Source of the DNA: Nematostella vectensis
Lineage: Eukaryota; Cnidaria; Anthozoa; Actiniaria; Edwardsiidae
Direction of reading: 5' to 3'
Assembly: GCF_932526225.1 (NCBI RefSeq)
Contig: NC_064047.1
Coordinates: 6,573,501-6,633,500, forward strand
Length of the DNA: 60,000 nucleotides
Shown here: in pieces, positions 24,367 through 35,271 of the stretch
Position numbering within the stretch: the first letter of the stretch is position 1
How the letters are laid out: each line of letters begins with the position of its first letter
Program-made: the position numbers and the translations under genes
Notes under the pieces: generated by a model
The model's database searches: none
What the model was told of the DNA's origin: nothing
The model's input: the letters and a program-made list of their open reading frames with translations, nothing else

Positions 24367-27300
24367 ATGCCGCGCGCTGCCGTTCAGCTAGCCCTGCTGA
24401 TTCTAGCTGTGCCAGCTCAGTACTTCATCTGCAAGTTGACCACTCCATCTGTAGGAGAAAGAGATGTATTGATGAGGAGGTGAGAATTGTTTATTCCTTG
24501 GTGGTTGGTTCGCATTTGTGGCTAGTGGTTAAAGTATCTTTTTCCTGTCAACGAAACACGTCCCTGACTTGTAATACAGTATAACTTATGTTTGAAAAGT
24601 TAACTTAGAAAACATTGCGTTACTTCGATTATGAGTAATCTGCATTACTCACCGTCATTAATCCCCCAAAGTGACAAAGTACATTTTGGCTTTAATCAGT
24701 CAAAAGCCTTTAACTGTTTTTATTGACCTATTCACTTTAATGGCTTCCAACCAAGCCATCTCACTGCACCCGGCCTTACCAATCATCTTATATTTGAAAC
24801 TGACTGCTGGAAATTTGAATCTACAAACACTGTTACCGTATGAACTGGTAATGATATGTCGCGCTTCTACCATGCTGAACCTAGTAATTGTTCATTTAGG
24901 TCGACACAATGTTGATTTAGATGTCTTACCAATTGGGTTGTTATAAGGGGTCGAAAAGTTACTGTGGCATTGCAAAAACCAAAACAAATACTGCACAACG
25001 AGGTCTCGATGTTTGAAACAGTGATTGAACTTTTGCAGTGGCGCACATAATTGATTTAGACGTCTAGCTTCTCATGTGCCAATATAAACAATTAGGTTTG
25101 GCATGACAGAAGCGCAACACGATATCTTGCATATCTTGAATGTGGTTTGCAAATAGTAAAATTGAACCCTTTTGAAGCACAGTCAGACAATTTGAAGAAA
25201 CACAGTCAAACAATCAATTATGCCGGTTAAGGGTGATACATTTCAATGGAATGGAAGAAATTGATATTTTTCGATCAAAATTGAAAATAATCTATACTCA
25301 CACAGTTTCACATTATCGATTTCTTTTGATTTCTGATGTTGAGATTTATTTATATTGATTTTTATCGATTACTATTGATTATTATTGATTATCGGAATTA
25401 TCGAATTGTAGGGCTGGGCACTGCAGTATGTTGACCAATCAAAGGGTGCAAAAATTGTACCATTTCAAATTCAGAATTCAATTTTATTATAAGAACCTTT
25501 TTTGTAAGAACGTCCAGCCTGAGATTTCACCAGATTTTAAGAATATGCTAAGAACTTGCCGAAGCTCAGATAGAGAGTGTTTTTTTTATCTGTTTTAGTC
25601 ATGATGCGTTCCAATTGCAGAATCAAATTGTGCTCATACAGTAGTAACAACCTTATTATTGCTATTAATCATCAGTGTAATTCTCTTTATAATAATTCAT
25701 TGGGTGTTATATTATTATACACAATAAATTTAAGAACATCGTTTAAGAACATATTCCGCCCTAAAATAGCCCAAGAGTAAGAACGGCCCAGCCTCAACTG
25801 AAAATTAGACTTTCTTTTAAAAAAAAGAGTGTACAGTATTAATGAAAGTTTTCAGTATTAAAAAAAATGCTGTAAGTGCTACTCTGTTACATCAACGATT
25901 TTAAGATAAATAACTCTGCAGTTGTTATTGGTCAATGAGTTTACCTATTTTACTGCTACAGTGCTTCCACAATGTTTTTTGTTTGTTTTTTATTTAATGT
26001 TTACAATTCGATATATTCTGACATGACACTTGGTAACAATAGTTGAAAAAAATCATTTTTATTAATTACAACCTAAACAGACATCTATATTACAATGGCT
26101 GGATTTAGCAGGGGCAGCGGAAGGGTAGGGGCAGGGGGGGTGCGCCAGCCCCCCCCCCCCACTTTTCTGAGCGGATTTTTCATTAGATATATATGAACGT
26201 TTTTTTAAACCAACAGTTTTCAAGCGGTATATATGCAACCAACAACAAGCAACCCCCCCTTCACTTTTCTAAGCGGATGTTTCTTTAGATATAATGAACT
26301 TTTTTTTTACCAATGGTTTTCAAGCGGTATATATACAACCACCAACCATCCTTCCCCCTGAAACCACTACCCACCCCTCCCCCCCAACTTTTGCCCCCCC
26401 CCCCCCCACTTATGGGACCACTCTGCCGCCCCTGTTTAGTTATTATTAAGTAATACTGTAGGGTATGTAATTTAGTAAGACAGTGCTTGCTCTTAAGTTT
26501 TAAGTCTTATTATGTGTTATTTTGGCGACACGCCCTTTGCCCATGCTGGGCCTCCTGCGTAGAACTCGCTACCTAAGTTAATTAGGGAAATACAAGGTTG
26601 TGAGCCATTTAAACAGGCACTAAAATCCCATCTTCACCAATTGGTAATTTCACCTGGAGGACTCGTTAATTTAGATGACCATGTTATAGTTTGTTATGTC
26701 GATTTAGTTTGGATATTTTTGTAAGAATTTGTCTTCTGTTGAGCGCTTTAGAATATGTTTACATAGTTTTAGCCCATTATAAGTAAATAATATAAATTAA
26801 TTATATACAAAAAGAACATGGGGTGGTTTCCTTTGAGATGGTGATGGTAGATAATCTTCCAAGTCCTTAGCCTCCCTCGCAGGCGTTTTTAGGCAGGCAT
26901 CGCTCGCGCCTCCTAAAAAAGTTTGCAAGGAAGGCTACCAAGTCCATTGAAAAAACCTTTTTAGGAAAATACAGTAATAACTTTTGATTCTTTTTAAGGT
27001 TGACCCAGTCACTTACACTATTCAGTAGTGGAATACTAGAATGGGAGAAATGGAAAGACTGGATTCTGATGAGGTTTGATGATCGCGGTGAGTGCCCTGC
27101 AAAAGAGGTCCTTCAATTTAAAGATCCTGCTGGGCACTTTGGAATGTCAGCGGAGGTGCGGTCACCACGCCCTTCCAATGTGAAATATAGAGTGGGACAG
27201 GTGATTCGACACAAACTGTGGAATTATAGAGCAGTAATTGTTGGCTGGGACCCAAAATTAAAGGTGTGTGTTGCACTGGACTGAGAAATTACTAGCAATT

Positions 27301-28716
27301 TTTCTCTGAGATCCCAAATGTAAGGTTTTTGTTACATTACTGTGGATTTGGAGAGAAACGTGTTTGCTGGGACCATGCAAACTTTAGGTGTGATGTATAC
27401 CCCTGTGGTATTATTGAGCAGTTACAGTTACTGTAGCAGGAACCCAAAGTTAATAGTGTGTGTTGCACTGTACTGTGGAATTTTTGGCTGATCCCCCAAG
27501 GTTTTTGTTACACTACTGTGGAATTTGAGAGATGTTTTTTGTTTGCTGGGACCCTGCAAACAATAGGTGTGTGTTTTATACATACTTTGGTATTATAAAG
27601 CAGTTATTGTTGGCTGTGACCCAAAACTTAAGGTACAGTATATATAGAATTCAGGGTCTGGGAAGACGTCACATGTACTATAGTACCATCTTCAGTGACA
27701 GTGCAGTCTCTGTATCTTGGGAAGTCCGCATATATGAGCAGTCAGTATCTATTTCTTGCAGTGTTCATTTGCACTTTGTACAGTATAATAAACATTTCAT
27801 TGTTTTCATTTTTATTCTTAGGCGCCAGACTTCTGGAGAGATGCTAACCATCCTGCTGATAAAAAAGTAAGAGATCTTTAATGTTGAATAAAGAGTATAT
27901 AGGTAGCGTTAAGATGGAAAATATTCCAAGGACTTGCATTATCTTGTTTTAGGGGTGCTGGGACTTTTCCTTTTACTCATTTGAGAGTTTTCAATTAAAA
28001 AGTTTTTTATGATCGTGTTAACAGCACTGGAAGGATATGCCAAATTATGCGCTACTGGTTGATACAAGAGACAGACCGTCACCACAGATCACTTATGTTC
28101 CAGAAGAGAACATTGAAGTCATTACAGGAACTAAGGTTTGTTGTGTGACGTTTATGAATTATTTACGTCCCAGAGTAGGAAATTAAAGTAAGAACTTTAA
28201 TTCCATGGAAAAATATTACCCTAGCTGGGGATATGCTCTTAGAAGTTGATGAATTACAAGCCCCCTTAAAAAGAAGATCAATGTATGTTATATGCTGCTG
28301 GGGTTTTGTGTGATTGTTGTGTGATGAGGTATGCAATTTGTTCCAGAAAAGTTGCATACTCCCCTCACAAACCTAGTTTTCTCATTGTACCCCATTTTCC
28401 AGCCCCAAATATCAACAATTGGAATTAGCGGAAAGACACTATTGACATCATGAATAAAACCCCTGGAAATCAGCAATTATACCCCAATCAGCAATGCCTG
28501 GATTTTTCCAATTCCCTAAACTGTGTGATATACATGTACGACAAGAAGTACTGGTATATGTAAACATTGCCCCTCTTAGTATATGTAAATACTGACTCTC
28601 TTTTTTCTTTTTTACCAAAGATATTTCATGATGAGGTTGAGGAGTTCTTTGAATACCACGATGGAGCAGTATACATTCCAAGACCATGGCTAAAAAAACT
28701 CTATCCTCATGATTGA
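24367..28716 (+). CDS. YccV-like (hemimethylated-DNA-binding type) domain protein with N-terminal signal or anchor
   Basis: Five coding exons with matching phases: 24367-24479, 26999-27263, 27822-27866, 28025-28135 and 28621-28716 (stop TGA), about 209 residues. The start ATG gives MPRAAVQLALLILAVPAQYF, a hydrophobic stretch that looks like a signal peptide or anchor. The C-terminal half is a YccV-like domain: KYRVGQVIRHKLWNYRAVI, VGWDPKLK, FWRDANHP, MPNYALLVDTRDR, ITYVPEENIEV, FFEYHDGAVYIPRPWLKKLYP. The domain is known from bacterial HspQ/YccV, plant ClpF and the C-terminus of FBXO21; here it stands without an F-box. The signal-like N-terminus would place it in the secretory pathway or a membrane, unusual for the family. 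Intron 1 is 2.5 kb. Domain call is firm; role unknown. Confidence 0.9.
25312..25395. repeat. TATTGATT-type simple repeat in intron
   Basis: Repeated short phrases built on ATCGATT / ATTGATT (TTATCGATTTCTTTTGATT, ATTACTATTGATTATTATTG) make an imperfect AT-rich tandem repeat inside intron 1 of the YccV-domain gene. Confidence 0.6.
25490..25800. mobile_element. Dispersed element with AAGAACGTCCAGCCTGAGATTT end, copy 1
   Basis: The left end carries TAAGAACGTCCAGCCTGAGATTT and the right end, inverted, GTTGAGGCTGGGCCGTTCTTA. The interior includes GTTCCAATTGCAGAATCAAA and AACAACCTTATTATTGCTAT. The same element is inverted at ~43312-43614, and end fragments are near 34018-34070 and 57035-57065. Non-autonomous DNA transposon is likely; the target site is unclear because the ends lie in AT-rich sequence. 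Confidence 0.7.
26140..26420. repeat. Two-fold tandem repeat plus poly-C tracts
   Basis: A ~105-bp unit (CACTTTTCTGAGCGGAT... TTTTCAAGCGGTATATATGCAAC) is followed by a second diverged copy starting at CACTTTTCTAAGCGGATG. C-runs flank both. No coding potential. Confidence 0.65.
26868..26937. mobile_element. 70-bp MITE, TAGCCTCC ends, 9-bp target duplication
   Basis: It starts TAGCCTCCCTCGCAGGC and ends GCAAGGAAGGCTA. It is flanked by CCAAGTCCT (26859-26867) and CCAAGTCCA (26938-26946), a 9-bp direct repeat with one mismatch. End sequence and duplication length match the elements at 29982-30165 and 30767-30944. It lies just upstream of exon 2 of the YccV-domain gene. Confidence 0.8.
27264..27660 (+). 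repeat. Decayed tandem copies of the 3' end of YccV exon 2
   Basis: The exon end (GAGCAGTAATTGTTGGCTGG, ACCCAAAATTAAAG, then GTGTGTGTTGCACTG) recurs at ~27411-27470 as a degraded copy and at ~27590-27634 as a better one (AAAGCAGTTATTGTTGGCTG, ACCCAAAACTTAAG then GTACAG). Spacing is about 185 bp. The third copy keeps the reading frame (LWYYKAVIVGCDPKLK) and a possible donor, but no acceptor is evident at its left. Confidence 0.75.
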
Positions 28717-29970
28717 TTATACTTGCTACACATGCACACGGAAGATTGAATAATTATGGAGGTAGAGGTGGTTGACGAACTCCCTGTAGTTTGTGATATC
28801 ATCTAGTTAGTAGCGGGTTATAAAAAACCGCTGAACTTCAAAGACTTTGTTTGTTTTCTGGCCCATCAGAGAGTGCTTGTTATATTGATGATGCCCTTTG
28901 AAGTTCGCCGGTATTTGAAACTATCTCCCTCTATTAACTATGGTGGAATACATATAGCTCTTATTGATCAACGTCATAGGCTGTAATTGAACGTTAGGGG
29001 ACCGTAAAGAGAAAGAAAAGATCGAGAACTAAATTTAATCAATTTCGAAAATATAAAAAACACTGATCTTCATTAGCAAAATGCATTTATATTTAAAAAA
29101 AAACTATTTCGTGTAAGAAGGGTGTACATGGTACATTGGATGAGGCCATAGCAAGGAGGGTGGGGGGGGGGTGCTAGGTGGGGCTCACACTCCCCCAGTA
29201 TTTCCACAAAATGTATATTTAGCGGCCTGCTTTACCCCTGCTGTAGTGTAAACGTAGAAGACTGGATTTTTCGTCAAGTTTTTTCCATCGGTTCTCCCCG
29301 AATGGGAGCAATGAGTTATGTGTTAGCAAACCGGGAGGGGCTGTAAGCAGTCTATTTGCATTCAAATTTTTTTTATGAAATTGACATTGTGACCGTGTGA
29401 CCAAGTCAGAAATATCGGTCAAAAGTAATATATGATATCAAATAATATGTCTTTGTTTGTCGTTTTTGTGTACAGTTTTGTCAAACAGTTTGTGACATTT
29501 TTTGTATAATTGCAATTAAAAAACTAAAACTTTATTAATAAGGGTTTGTTTTATTGTCTGATAATTGAGTTGACGGGCTAAAAATATTTTTTTTTGTTTT
29601 CAAACAAAAAATTGTTTCGAGGCTGCAGCTTCCTAGCCGGCTCTGGATATATGGGAACCCTGTGGTGCACAAAGGCGGAGGTGGAATGAATCGGCATCAG
29701 TGGCCCCAGGGAAGTCGGGTAATTTCGCCGAAAAGCCAGCTCGCCGCGACCTAGAGTGATTCGCCGAAAGCCTTGCGCATCGCTAAACGCCGATCTTTTT
29801 TTTGCCTTTGTACAGCCGCTAAACTAACCTGGCAACGGGTAATCTTTTAATGCACAGTCAGAAATGCAAATAAACGCAATTCATTGTTTCATCAATTGTA
29901 AAGAACGGCGTCTATATTAGGTTATAGGTTTAGATTAAACAACGTGCCATGATCGCACCAATCGTCCGGT
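28717..29970. other. 3' flank of the YccV-domain gene: no gene seen
   Basis: AT-rich sequence with a G-run near 29160-29172 and partial inverted pairing of AGCGGGTTATAAAAAACCGCTGAACTTCAAAG with CTTTGAAGTTCGCCGG (28811-28915). No polyadenylation hexamer can be tied confidently to the gene. Short ORFs here show no family motifs. Confidence 0.5.
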
Positions 29971-29981
29971 TGAGGTTCCAC

Positions 29982-30165
29982 TAGCCTCCTCCGCAGGCAA
30001 CTCATAATGAAAAAAGGACGGAAAGAATGGGTTACCTGTGGCGAAATTGCGGAGGAAGGAGACTAAGGAGCGCTTCCGGTTTGTCACTTCCGTTTTTTTG
30101 ATACAGGAAACCCATTCCTTTTTTTTTTCTTTTTCTAGTCTTTGAGATGCCTGCGGAGGAGGCTA
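29982..30165. mobile_element. 184-bp MITE, TAGCCTCCTCCGCAGGCA ends, 9-bp target duplication
   Basis: It begins TAGCCTCCTCCGCAGGCA and ends with the inverse (TGCCTGCGGAGGAGGCTA). The perfect 9-bp direct repeat AGGTTCCAC flanks it at 29973-29981 and 30166-30174. A nearly full second copy lies inverted at 30767-30944. The 9-bp duplication suggests Mutator-like (MULE) mobilisation; this is inferred from duplication length. Confidence 0.9.
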
Positions 30166-30278
30166 AGGTTCCACCATGGCGCGGTTCCACAGTAAACGTG
30201 GGATCGAGCTTCGCATTCAATTTCTGGCGCAATTAACGGCGTATTATCCGTCAAACTTTTCGAGAGCGACACGATAAT

Positions 30279-30344
30279 TACCCTGGTTCCAGAGCCTCGA
30301 ACGTCACTCTTTTTAGTGGCCAGCGAGGCTCTGGAACCAGGGTA
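30279..30344. mobile_element. 66-bp MITE, TACCCTGGTTCC ends, perfect 9-bp target duplication
   Basis: TACCCTGGTTCCAGAGCCTCG is answered by CGAGGCTCTGGAACCAGGGTA. The 9-bp sequence CACGATAAT is repeated exactly at 30270-30278 and 30345-30353. The element is little more than two 21-bp arms and a loop. Ends TAC...GTA and a 9-bp duplication resemble the TAGCC family next to it. Confidence 0.9.
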
Positions 30345-30766
30345 CACGATAATGCGACTCGTTCGCCAAAACAATTTTATCTCGACAAGATAACAGTAAG
30401 CGTTACTTTCTACAACACAAGTGACCATAGTGCAGTGAACGATTAATTGCTTACTACTAAAAATTACAGTTGACTTTTATATAACAACTTAAATTCGTGA
30501 TGTATGACTATATATATGAATATATACAGTATATAAACTTGAGTGACTCTCTAGTTAACCGGGTTCGAGTTATTGGAGTTCTATTTCATTTACGTTTTCA
30601 GCTTTATACTGTACTACTGTAGCCGGTTGAAATTCCTAGATGGGTGAAATATTAAAATGGAAATACTAGATATACAATTCGTGATGATATTTTGCTTATA
30701 AAATTATTACCATAAGTTTCCTCGTATGTTTCTTCATAGAACTACTTTGCCACTGGCAATGTTGCT

Positions 30767-30944
30767 TAGCTCCTCCGCAGGCATCAAGACCAGAAAAAGA
30801 AAAAAAGGTTTGGGTTCCTGTGGCAAATAAAAACAGAAGTGACAAACCGGCTACTTCTCCTTAGTCTCCCTCCTCCGCAATTTCGCCACAGGTAACCCAT
30901 TTTTTCCGTCCTTTTCAATTATGAGTTGCCTGCGGAAGAGGCTA
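30767..30944. mobile_element. 178-bp MITE, TAG(C)CTCC ends, inverted copy of 29982-30165
   Basis: It starts TAGCTCCTCCGCAGGCATC and ends TTGCCTGCGGAAGAGGCTA. The flanks are AATGTTGCT (30758-30766) and AGTGTTGCT (30945-30953), a 9-bp duplication with one difference. The interior matches the reverse complement of 29982-30165 (GTGACAAACCGG, AATTTCGCCACAGGTAACCC). Confidence 0.9.
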
Positions 30945-31299
30945 AGTGTTGCTCTAGTCTCCTGTGTCCGAGCGGGCATAATTCAACTGTATTCACGTTT
31001 TCAACATATAGTCTCGCGGATGGTACATGTGACGAAATACTAGAAACACGTGCTGGTGTCTTTCTGCCGCAATCGGCGAAAAATCGATCACGTCATATAA
31101 AAAAAGGGAAAAGAATTAGAATAAAGGCCAAGAGAGAGGGTGGTGGCATTTCTATCGTTGCACATTTTTTTTTCTGGCTGAACAAGGTGGATTGGGAAGA
31201 CGTTAGGTTTTGCAGTGTTGGCCTTTTTTTGTACGAGATTGCGGTAAAAGAGCAAAAAACATGCGGTGATGCGGAGATGGGAGATTTTGCTTTTTAAAC

Positions 31300-32025
31300 G
31301 GCGGTATTGCGGTAAAAACAAATATTGCGGTGTTAACGGGATGCCGCGCGTGCTCTCCGAAACCTCGTCCTTCTGTGCGATATTTTCGAAAATTTTGTGC
31401 GGTATTGCGGTAATAAGACCCCCCTCCCGAGCAATGTTACATTAGCTCGTAAGATTGTTTTAGTATTGAATAAAAAAGATTGAGCCTTTATGTACGTGAG
31501 CACCCTCTTTGGGAGAGGAGCGATGGGGTTTGTACGACAGCGGAGAACGGCGGAGCCTCTATGGTAAATTGGAGTCAGCTCCGAATTCAGGCGCGAAAAC
31601 ACAGGAGTTTCTGAAGGGGAATGCGCTGTTATAGATATCATATGGTGAAATTATATTATAATACTTGACGATCCTTCAATTAAAATTGTCTCACTTTACG
31701 CGCTTGGATATCTGCTAGCTGCGTGAGAGGAAATACTAGACACACGTGCTTATGTTTTGCTATTGCATTCATCTGTTTATAAGTTTATCGATAGACTGTT
31801 TCCGTCAGGAAATCTTTTTCGTGCAAATGGTAAGCTAGCTCCACTCTCCCCGTCCAAATTCAACACAGGTCCCCCGTAGATTAAGCAAGTCTTGTTTACC
31901 TCTGATATAAAGCGAACATGACTTGATATGTAGAGCAGTATAATCAAGGGTCCAGGAATTGTGCACAAGCGATTGACTTTAAACAAGGGATCTAATCTCC
32001 TTAGTGGTAGAAGCGGCAATTCGCG
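31300..32025. promoter_or_regulatory. Upstream region of the 153-codon ORF, with TATAAAG
   Basis: TATAAAG at 31906-31912 lies 114 bp before the ATG at 32026 and could act as a TATA box. Two repeated phrases around 31280-31420 (GCGGTATTGCGGTAA) form a small imperfect repeat. No conserved exon was found further upstream. Confidence 0.35.
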
Positions 32026-32487
32026 ATGCTTTCAGTTCTCGAACCACACAGAAATGGCTCCACATTCAAAACATTCCATGATAAGCGATTCACTGCGAGC
32101 AATGAAGACGAATCGCAAGAATATATGGACATCGATGAGTTCTTCTCAGCTTTACAAGATCTACAGGGAATAACTCCCTTCGGAAAGACAGCAAACTTGA
32201 AAAAAAGAGAGAGAGTCAAACAGCCGGTCTTTAAAGAGGGATTACCGATTATTCGCTCACACTTGGGAATTGGTTATACCGATAGCTGTCCATGCAGTGG
32301 TCTAACTTCAAAACGTAAAAACACCGTATCGTCCAAACGATATGTACAAGACTCTATACTGGTTAACCACCTAATGAACTTGCTACCGCCTCCCAAGAAA
32401 GGGAAACTAGAACAAGATCACTTACAGAAAAATGCAGACAATCATACAACACTAGATAATATTTTTGTTGACAATTCCCGGCGGTAG
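32026..32487 (+). CDS. Hypothetical intronless protein, 153 aa
   Basis: This is the longest uninterrupted ATG ORF in the window. It has no signal peptide or membrane segment. Visible features are an acidic stretch (DESQEYMDIDEFFSALQDL, about residues 28-46), a basic run (KKRER), a CPC motif near residue 89, and a Lys/Pro segment (LLPPPKKGK). Composition resembles a soluble, partly disordered nuclear-type protein; that is inference only. TATAAAG lies 114 bp before the ATG, and an AATAAA hexamer (32508-32513) lies 20 bp after the stop. I recognise no family. It could also be the last exon of a longer gene or chance. Confidence 0.45.
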   Translation: MLSVLEPHRNGSTFKTFHDKRFTASNEDESQEYMDIDEFFSALQDLQGITPFGKTANLKKRERVKQPVFKEGLPIIRSHLGIGYTDSCPCSGLTSKRKNTVSSKRYVQDSILVNHLMNLLPPPKKGKLEQDHLQKNADNHTTLDNIFVDNSRR

Positions 32488-33409
32488 TGCGAACGTGTCC
32501 CCCTTCAAATAAATCAGTGTCAACCGGGAAAATGGAACCGCAGTACTATAGAAAGTATAGTATATTAATATTCTGTTGAAATAACTCTAGGTTATTGGAA
32601 ATCTGTTTAGAACTTGAAAATTATATAATTTACACGATACGATTGAAGGTTGGGAGGACATTTTGGTTACATAATCATTGTTTTACTGCTTTGGCCACGT
32701 GAACGCCTACCCCCACACGAGAATATTCTTGTTGAAGTCTCAGAAATACTAAAAGAAATTATACGAGTCAGTTAACAGAGAAAGTGTACTGTATAGTCGC
32801 TGTTCTGTAATTTTACCAGCAGTGACGAGTTCACTCAAACTGTCACGTTTTCGAAGACATGGCTGATCACATGTTTCGTGAACCGACACGTGAATCATTG
32901 CGTGCCACGGGGATGACAACGTGACAAATTGGAGGGGGGAGTCAGTCTCGAATCCCTCCTAAGGACGGCTGCGCAGGAGACTAGGGGGGGGGGGGGAATT
33001 GTCTCTATTCTAGTATACGCATTCGAAAATGTAAATAAAAAGATGCAATGATTAAGGACACTTTTCCTGCCATGTGTGGCTCTATATCAGCTTTAATTTA
33101 TCTATTCCAAAAACGTGAGAGGAAGTCTACCTTAATTTACTTGAAAAATCAAACCTTGATTTCTGTCGGTACTAAATCTCGTTTATTGTTAACAGTCACA
33201 CTGGTTTTGCGCAGCAGTGGGATATAGGGCAACCAAAAGGTCTCTGAAATTTGGTTTCAAATACTAGAACAAAACTCGAATTTTTGATACAGTATTTCGT
33301 ACAATACAATCTCCTCGCTTGAATTTTGATTGCTCGCAGTTATATGTTGTGATCGCGCAGAAACCATTCGGTAGCCTGTGAATAAGTGACCTTAGGTTGA
33401 ATATGAAAG

Positions 33410-33530
33410 CACGATTTTTAACCGTATGCGACTTGCGCGCGATACCTCTACAACTAACTCGAGTCGTAGAGTGTAAATCAGCCTACGACTAGTAAAGCTC
33501 GACTGCAAAAGTTGTAGTGTGCCGGGGGGG
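33410..33530. repeat. Dispersed repeat with TATGCGACTTGC, related to 44624-44720 and 52315-52440
   Basis: The phrases CGTATGCGACTTGC, CTCTACAACTAACTCGAGTCG and AGCCTACGACT recur in the two large duplicated segments. The inverse end (GGTCGCATACGAC) appears near 44975 and 52450. A diverged MITE family is likely. Confidence 0.6.
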
Positions 33531-33859
33531 GAGGGGGAGACTTCGAGAAAAACAGACGACGGGGATGCTCGAGCAAAATCAATTTTAACCCTTAGGGACA
33601 GCACTAAGGGCGTGGTCAACAACAATTCTTACCTCTAAGAGATAACACATTGGGTGTTGTCGAAGGAATTTTTAACCCTGAGAGATAGCATTAAAAAACA
33701 ATGCTCGTTTAAATTGGCTGACGGATCCTGTATGATTATGTTATCGACATAAAGTCGGAAGTATCAACCGATCAGTTGACTTTCGAGCGATTGGGCCACC
33801 ATTTAGGGTGAGACACCCTAAAAGGGACGTTCGGGACTAAGCGGAGGCTGTTTTGACAT

Positions 33860-33945
33860 TTTTCCACAGGAAACCCTAATTCAGAAAACGAAATTTTTTA
33901 TTTTCTTTTGTAGACTTCTTTCCAGGTTGCGGAGGAGGCTTATCA
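33860..33945. mobile_element. Truncated copy of the TAGCCTCC MITE family
   Basis: CCACAGGAAACCC, a T-rich stretch ending TTTTCTTTTGTAG, and GGTTGCGGAGGAGGCTTA correspond to the right half of the element at 29982-30165. The left end is missing. Confidence 0.6.
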
Positions 33946-34629
33946 AGCGCCTAAGGCGACACACGTGCCGTGTGCAACCATGTGTGGATTACGTAACGTG
34001 TACAATTTTTGGATAAGAACCTTTTCATAAGAACCATTTTATAAGAACTTTCAGCCTGAGATTTCATCAAGCTGCAAGCTGTCCAATCTCACTCTGCGAC
34101 AGCTGAGTTGTCATGATTACATTTTTTGGCTTCCCAACTAAAGAGAACATCATTTGTAAAGCGGTCAAAAAGGCGCGTTGCCAGGATTTGGCGAGAAGGG
34201 GTGCGCGCGCTAGATGTGATATTAATTTTTTTGCTTTTTGGTTAAAAGCGGGTATTCGTACCATGGCACCTGGGGAGAAGGGGGACATAAAAAGGGGATA
34301 ATGGTTGTGATACGGGAAAAGGTAGGTGGCAGGGGTGAGGGCGGGAGGGTAATTGTGGAGATAATGCTATGGTAAGTGGAGTTGGACTATAAGGAGTGTC
34401 CGGGATAGTGATGCAGTTGTTCTTACCATGGCGTATAGGGTGAATGGGAAGATTAAGGAGGAGGTAGTGGGTAGGGAGGTATAGACCGGAAAACAAAAAG
34501 GCTGATATGGGGTAGGTGTACATGCTGGTGGAGAAATAAGTGAGTTAAAATATAATGAAAACAACAAAAGATCATTAACATGCACATACATTTATAATAA
34601 ATTACGGTAAATAAGGAATAGAATATTTC

Positions 34630-34870
34630 ATAGAGCTCTTTGAAAGGTTAAATGCAGCCTCACGTGTGTTCTAGTACAGGGTTTATCATCAGGAGGTAAG
34701 ACCAAGTACTAGTCAAATGCGAAGGAGAATGGAAACTGGGAGTCGAGTGATGGTAGGGGAGGAGGAAAGATGGAGATACAAGGTAAGGAAAAAGTTCGCA
34801 TTTGAGACGTGTTTCAAAGTGAATGAGTGGCTAGCCAATTCACCTTACCCCTACACGTCTACGTAAGGCT
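34630..34870. repeat. Inverted partner of the 16640-16960 repeat
   Basis: It carries TTTATCATCAGGAGG, GACCAAGTACTAGTCAAATGCG and TTTGAGACGTGTTTCAAAGTG in reverse orientation to the copy near 16.7 kb. It ends about 35 bp left of the MITE at 34907. Confidence 0.65.
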
Positions 34871-34906
34871 GCTATAGGGAATTGGATGGTGTGGCGTGTT
34901 CAAATC

Positions 34907-35265
34907 CATACCTGTCAACCTCCGAAAATCTCAAGGCTTGATATTTTTTTGGGAGGAGGGGTGGTATATTCATTTTGGGGGGGAGGGGTGGGTTTAACCT
35001 TGCAGGCGCTGCCGTATAGAAAACTCTCACCAACAAATCCACTTATATATCTCACGGGGGTGTTATATAAATTGTGATACGCAAGGGAATTGTTGTTTCA
35101 TGTATTTTCAATAATAGAAAATAAGCAAAATGACAATTTTCTATAGAATAATTTTTCGGAAGCGATAAAAATCGCTAAAAAGCGGGAGATTTGGTGCTCA
35201 ACGCGGGAGATCGGGGGAAGGGGTCCAAAATCTTGGAGCCTAATGCGGGAGAGTTGACAGGTATG
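34907..35265. mobile_element. MITE with CATACCTGTCAAC ends, copy 2 (inverted)
   Basis: It begins CATACCTGTCAACCTCCG and ends AGAGTTGACAGGTATG. The 6-bp sequence CAAATC directly flanks both ends (34901-34906 and 35266-35271) and may be the target duplication. The interior is the reverse complement of 20704-21066. Confidence 0.8.
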
Positions 35266-35271
35266 CAAATC

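Noticed and set aside
30926-31297. 123-codon + strand ORF
   Set aside because: It starts inside a MITE end and lacks domains; low-complexity Lys/Arg stretch.
34242-34591. Pro/Ser/Leu-rich ORFs on the - strand
   Set aside because: Translation of purine-rich low-complexity repeat sequence.
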